Source: Saccoglossus kowalevskii (Eukaryota > Hemichordata > Enteropneusta > Harrimaniidae). From it: a stretch of 45,311 nucleotides of DNA. Below the pieces are notes generated by a model, which was not told the origin of the DNA, made no database searches, and was given only the letters and a program-made list of their open reading frames with translations. Position 1 is the first letter of the stretch, and each line of letters starts with the position of its first letter. This document shows positions 41,705 through 45,311 of the stretch, piece by piece. The stretch lies in assembly GCF_000003605.2 (NCBI RefSeq), contig NW_003124900.1, positions 94,925 to 140,235 on the forward strand, given 5' to 3'. A program made the position numbers and the translations under genes.

Positions 41705-43305
41705 TTGTGCAAAGCACACACAGTTATCGTGCAATCAGGCAAGCCAAACTACCAGGATCAGCGAATTACCGTGCCATCAACATTCAATGTGGAACTGTGG
41801 CGTACATCGCTACACGATTATTTTGATAACATTATCGTAGACTTTCTACAATTTCGTTGGCCAATCAACTACACAGATAGTGTGCTACTCCACACAGTCA
41901 AGCATAATCACAATTCTGCAGTCAATTTTGTATCTCATACTAATTCATATATTGTCAAGGAAACCATGCTTGGAGCACTCGCCGGTCCATTTTCAGGCAA
42001 TCCACTATCACTACCATTGGCATTCTCTCCACTATCATCTGTACCAAAAAAAGGGTTCACTGAAAGGCGAACTGTTATGGATCTATCTTTTGCAGCAGGC
42101 ACATCAGTCAACGATGGCATACCCGATGACAATTTTCTTGGTGATCCATATAAACTCTGGTACCCATCAATTGACAACCTGATTCAAATTCTAAACCAAT
42201 ATGGTCAAGGTTGCATTTTGTTCAAAGCCGACATACGGCGTTGCTACAGATGGATTCAAATCGATCCCCATGACTATCATCTGTTAGGTTTGGCATGGAG
42301 GGGATTACAGTTCTTCGATACCAGACTTCCATTCGCTCTTCGGTAAGCCGCCATGGCATGTCAAAGAACAACAAACGAGCTCATGCACATTTATCGCAAA
42401 TTGGGATACCAGGCCACCAACTACATTGATGACTTTGAGAGAGGAGAGGCTCCAGGGAATGCACAGAAAACCTATGACTCGCTCAAAGACACAATTACCA
42501 AGTACGGGTTTGAAAAATGCTGCCCACCAACCACCTGTCTAACATTTTTGGGAAAACAATTTGACACAATAAAGATGCAAGTTAGTATCTCTGAGCAAAA
42601 ACTCAGTGAAGCAGAAGAGCTATTATCGAAGTTTTCACTCAGGAAAAAATGCACCAAACGAGAGCTTCAATCACTCATTGGCAAGCTGGCATTTATAGCA
42701 GACTGTATACATCCTGCTCGACTATTCCTGTGTCGCATATTAAACTCAGTGCCTACTACCGTAGGGATGTATCATGGCGGATCACATTCATGCGTTGTTA
42801 CAACGGTGTCAGAACAATTCCAGAAACTCTGTTCTCAGCACCAGATATGCGACTAGCTACGAATGCATGCCTTACTGGTTGTGGTGGCTGGCTCTAAAAA
42901 CACACAATATTATTGAGTACTTTCATACTAAATTTCCTGCTAATGCTTAACATGCCAATAGCCGCACTGGAGCTGACAGCCATTCTAGTTGCACTACGCC
43001 TATGGGCAATGCAGTTATCGGGAAAATCGCTCATTATATACTGTGATAACCATCATTAACTCTGGGTCTGGCAGAGGGAGCAGTTACTTCAAATCACGAG
43101 AAATGTCTGGTTGATAACGGCAACATACAATATACGGCTAAGGGCAACTCATCTGTCTGGGGTGGACAACAGAGCAGCCGATCTACTTTCACGGTGGCAC
43201 CAGCACCAATCCCATGCAGTCAATTTCATCAACTCTATGTCACAATTTGAGCTGGTAGAACAACATGTGCAAAAACAAGATTTTATAATTAATCATAAAA
43301 TTTGA
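41705..43305 (+). pseudogene. Reverse transcriptase / RNase H of the retrotransposon, with stops and frameshifts
   Basis: 41705-42856 is one frame interrupted by TAA at 42344. RT landmarks: VPKKGFTERRTVMDLSF, FKADIRRCYRWIQIDP (first catalytic Asp), LPFALR before the stop, and TNYIDDF as the YxDD box. A DIRS-like thumb follows (KRELQSLIGKLAFI). The frame changes near 42800 into RNase H text: ATNACLTGCGGW (where the first catalytic Asp would be, here Asn), ALELTAILVALRLW, IIYCDN, and VDNRAADLLSRW at the end. At least one nonsense and several frameshift changes are present, so no product is expected. Confidence 0.88.
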
Positions 43306-43329
43306 TTTTTGTCAGGTAATACAACAGAG

Positions 43330-44308
43330 GAAATAAAAGCTGAAGTTAAAACTATTCAAAAATCAGCACTCCGCCCAGGAACTTACAAAAACTTGCACTG
43401 TCAGCTAAATTCATACTTGCTTGCTGCACCAATCTAGGACTTGAACCATTCCCAGCTGCAGAATTAACATTATGTATATATGCATGCGTGCTTTCGCATT
43501 CATTCAAAAGCACTAAATCAATCAGAAACTATGTATCTGGTATCAATACCTGGCACACGCTTTTAGGTTTTTGTAACGACAGTTTTCACAGCATCGACGT
43601 CAAACTTACCCTACGGGACTAGAGAAAACTACGTCATCTATGCCGCATCAGAAACTTCCAATTTTACCAGAACATTTATTAGCTATGAGACAGTATTTGG
43701 ACCTGAAAAACGAGTTTGATATAGCTGTATGGGCTTGTATTTTGTTAGCCTTTTTTTCATTTCTTCGAAAGTCAAACATGGTACCTACGTCACGCCACAA
43801 ATTTTTACCGCAAGAGCAACTCCATTGCATGGACATCTCATTTGCAGTGCAAGGTCTAATGTTACACACCCAGTGGTCAAAAACACGTCAGAAACATGAC
43901 TTTTGGCATGTTATTCCTGTAGCTAAAATACCTAACTCGGTCATTTGCCGGGTCACTGCATATTGTAACATGTTAATTCACATCCCTGCCTCAGCGGCCT
44001 CACCTGCCTTTGTATACTCTTATTTAGGATCTCTCACTCCTCATACTAGTCATGCACTCACCCGAAAATTTAGGTCTTTGGTCATTGGGCTTGACCCTTT
44101 AAACTATACTGTCCATAGCCTGCGTAGGGGAGGAGCTACTTTAGCAGCAGCTGCAGGCGTCTCAGATCACCTCATAAAGGCACATGGTGACTGGAAGTCT
44201 TTGGCCTACAGAGGCTACATAGCTCTTCCACCATCATTTCGTTTTTTCGATCACCCAGGCTATGGCCAGTACTTTCAACTTTTAGACAGTTACCTTGTAT
44301 CTATTTGA
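43330..44308 (+). pseudogene. Tyrosine recombinase of the retrotransposon
   Basis: The catalytic part is open from about 43622 to TGA at 44308. From the Met at 43640 (222 residues) it shows Arg43 (FLRKSN), Lys81, His159-x2-Arg162 (HSLRRGGA), His182 (HGDW) and Tyr193 (RGYI): the full R-K-HxxR-H-Y set of the family. The N-terminal core-binding domain (43330-43620) is still readable but crosses two frameshifts, near 43425 and 43617. The catalytic half has therefore decayed less than RT. Confidence 0.85.
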
Positions 44309-44483
44309 GCTTTGATTAACCATTTTAAGCTTGTATTTTCAATCCCTTGTTGCCTAGCTTTTAAATTGTATTTTTTCTGGTTCTGTACAACACAACACAA
44401 CACAACACACACATCACACACCAATAACACACACATTCATACAACACATTACTTTACATCTTTTTGGCAGTTGCTTCGCCTTG

Positions 44484-44574
44484 GCCTGGGTGCTTTTGTG
44501 CTATTTTTGCTGTTCACTATTTAAGCACCACCTTTTCTGCCAAAATGTTGTAGTGTATTTTGTTTCAGTAATTT
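44484..44574 (+). repeat. Retrotransposon direct repeat B1
   Basis: It starts GCCTGGGTGCTTTTGTGC and includes AAGCACCACCTTTTCTGCC and AATGTTGTAGTGTATTT. It matches 44819-44912 with only a handful of differences, which is higher identity than the decayed genes suggest. Confidence 0.9.
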
Positions 44575-44818
44575 AGTAAATTTTTTTATCAGTATTGTAA
44601 AAAATTTGGTTAATTTAGGATAACTTAGTTTCTGGGTAGAGAGAGCGCCGCCTATGTTAGTAGTTTGGGTAATGTATTTCCCATCGTCATTTGCGGCCCG
44701 CCATCTTTGAGTTGGCTGCTTTTTCACCCTACCATAGACCCATTTTCCTTTAACCTTTATTGTTCATTCCTAGTTTTTATTGTGTTTCTCTTACACCTTT
44801 ATACTTGTATTTAGTTAA
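44575..44818 (+). repeat. Spacer between the direct repeats (candidate A2 region)
   Basis: 244 bases between B1 and B2. In PAT/Ngaro-type elements this should match the 5' terminal repeat (A1), which is absent here because of truncation. It contains CCGCCATCTTTG at 44700-44711, a YY1-type site on the minus strand. Confidence 0.6.
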
Positions 44819-44912
44819 GCCTGGGTGATTTTGTGCTATTTTTGCTGTTCACTAATAAAGCACCACCTTTTCTGCCAAAATGTTGTAGTGTATTTTTTTT
44901 TTTCAGTAATTT
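44819..44912 (+). repeat. Retrotransposon direct repeat B2 (3' end)
   Basis: It is the second copy of the 44484-44574 sequence, with GATTTTG for GCTTTTG and a longer T-run near 44893-44903. The end of similarity at AGTAATTT marks the 3' boundary of the element. Confidence 0.9.
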
Positions 44913-45311
44913 GAATCCATACGTAATAAAGTAAGGAATGACAACCGTTTATGAAACTATATTCCCACTCCGAAAATTATGTAAGTGTCACTGCGAATAC
45001 GGGTCAAAATTATTGCAATTAGAAAGGGAGTCAATATTTCAAATGTATCAATTAGGTAAATGTAATATTTATGTTTTTGCTATCAATCAGAACCGATCTA
45101 TTGGATTGGTTCTGATTGTTGAATAGTTAATATTCAGAATCGGTAAATTATAATATAAGATAAATTAAATTAAATGAACATACTAATTCGACATATAATT
45201 GTGAGATGTCATTATTACGGAATGAACAAAACCATTACACTGTGCAATGATTAGACTGGCAAAGTCGGGACTTCTTTTTTGTTTTACAAAAAGAAATATT
45301 TAATTGTTCTT
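44913..45311. other. Spacer with a hairpin at the right edge
   Basis: No gene. CAATCAGAACC (45084-45094) and GGTTCTGATTG (45108-45118) form an 11-bp perfect stem with a 13-base loop. The rest is AT-rich. Confidence 0.5.

Larger units (their letters stand above)
40410..44912 (+). mobile_element. DIRS-superfamily tyrosine-recombinase retrotransposon, decayed and 5'-truncated
   Basis: The order is gag-like, reverse transcriptase, RNase H, tyrosine recombinase, then two direct repeats (44484-44574 and 44819-44912) around a 244-base spacer. This 3' B1-A2-B2 layout is the split direct repeat arrangement of PAT/Ngaro-type members. The matching A1 end is not found upstream; the element begins abruptly at the 17-bp minisatellite. 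Frameshifts and stops in every gene make it inactive. Such elements integrate through a circular intermediate using the recombinase instead of an integrase, so no target duplication is expected. Confidence 0.88.

Overview
The window is nuclear DNA of an animal, most likely a marine invertebrate. The evidence is AT-rich intergenic DNA, GT-AG introns with reconstructable multi-exon genes, an intronless animal-type GT31 glycosyltransferase, a secreted von Willebrand factor D-domain protein, a DIRS-type tyrosine-recombinase retrotransposon, non-LTR retrotransposon remnants, and many short foldback elements (MITEs) and minisatellites. The phylum cannot be fixed from the sequence alone. There is no prokaryotic organisation, operon or CRISPR array, and I saw no tRNA or rRNA.

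Layout. 1-830 is a satellite of twelve 69-bp units, each built around a GATA palindrome. 830-7770 is non-coding, with an inverted pair of MITEs (1841-2312), an old duplicated repeat block and a 429-bp MITE nested inside one of its copies. 7820-20065 (minus strand) is a ten-exon gene whose splice phases all agree and which gives an 875-residue, largely disordered protein I do not recognise. Its introns hold minisatellites, a 135-bp tandem array, MITEs and an inverted repeat pair flanking exons 2-8. 20066-27017 is non-coding, with MITEs, two opposed reverse-transcriptase fragments, a strong palindrome and a 20-bp tandem array; its right end is the probable promoter and 5' UTR of the next gene. 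27018-28307 (plus) is a single-exon type II membrane GT31 protein with a degenerate DxD motif. 28308-34887 is non-coding, with a (GTT)n tract, a third MITE copy and a possible solo LTR. 34888-39003 (plus) is an eight-exon gene for a 338-residue secreted protein (signal peptide, Cys-rich domain, vWD domain). 40190-40408 is a 17-bp minisatellite directly abutting a decayed, 5'-truncated tyrosine-recombinase retrotransposon (40410-44912) with gag, RT/RNase H, recombinase and duplicated 3' repeats.

The three host genes show no functional link. The most notable items are the unrecognised ten-exon gene with repeats placed to favour exon 2-8 circularisation, the GT31 protein lacking canonical metal-binding acidic residues, the GATA-palindrome satellite, and the MITE insertion whose empty site survives in the same window.
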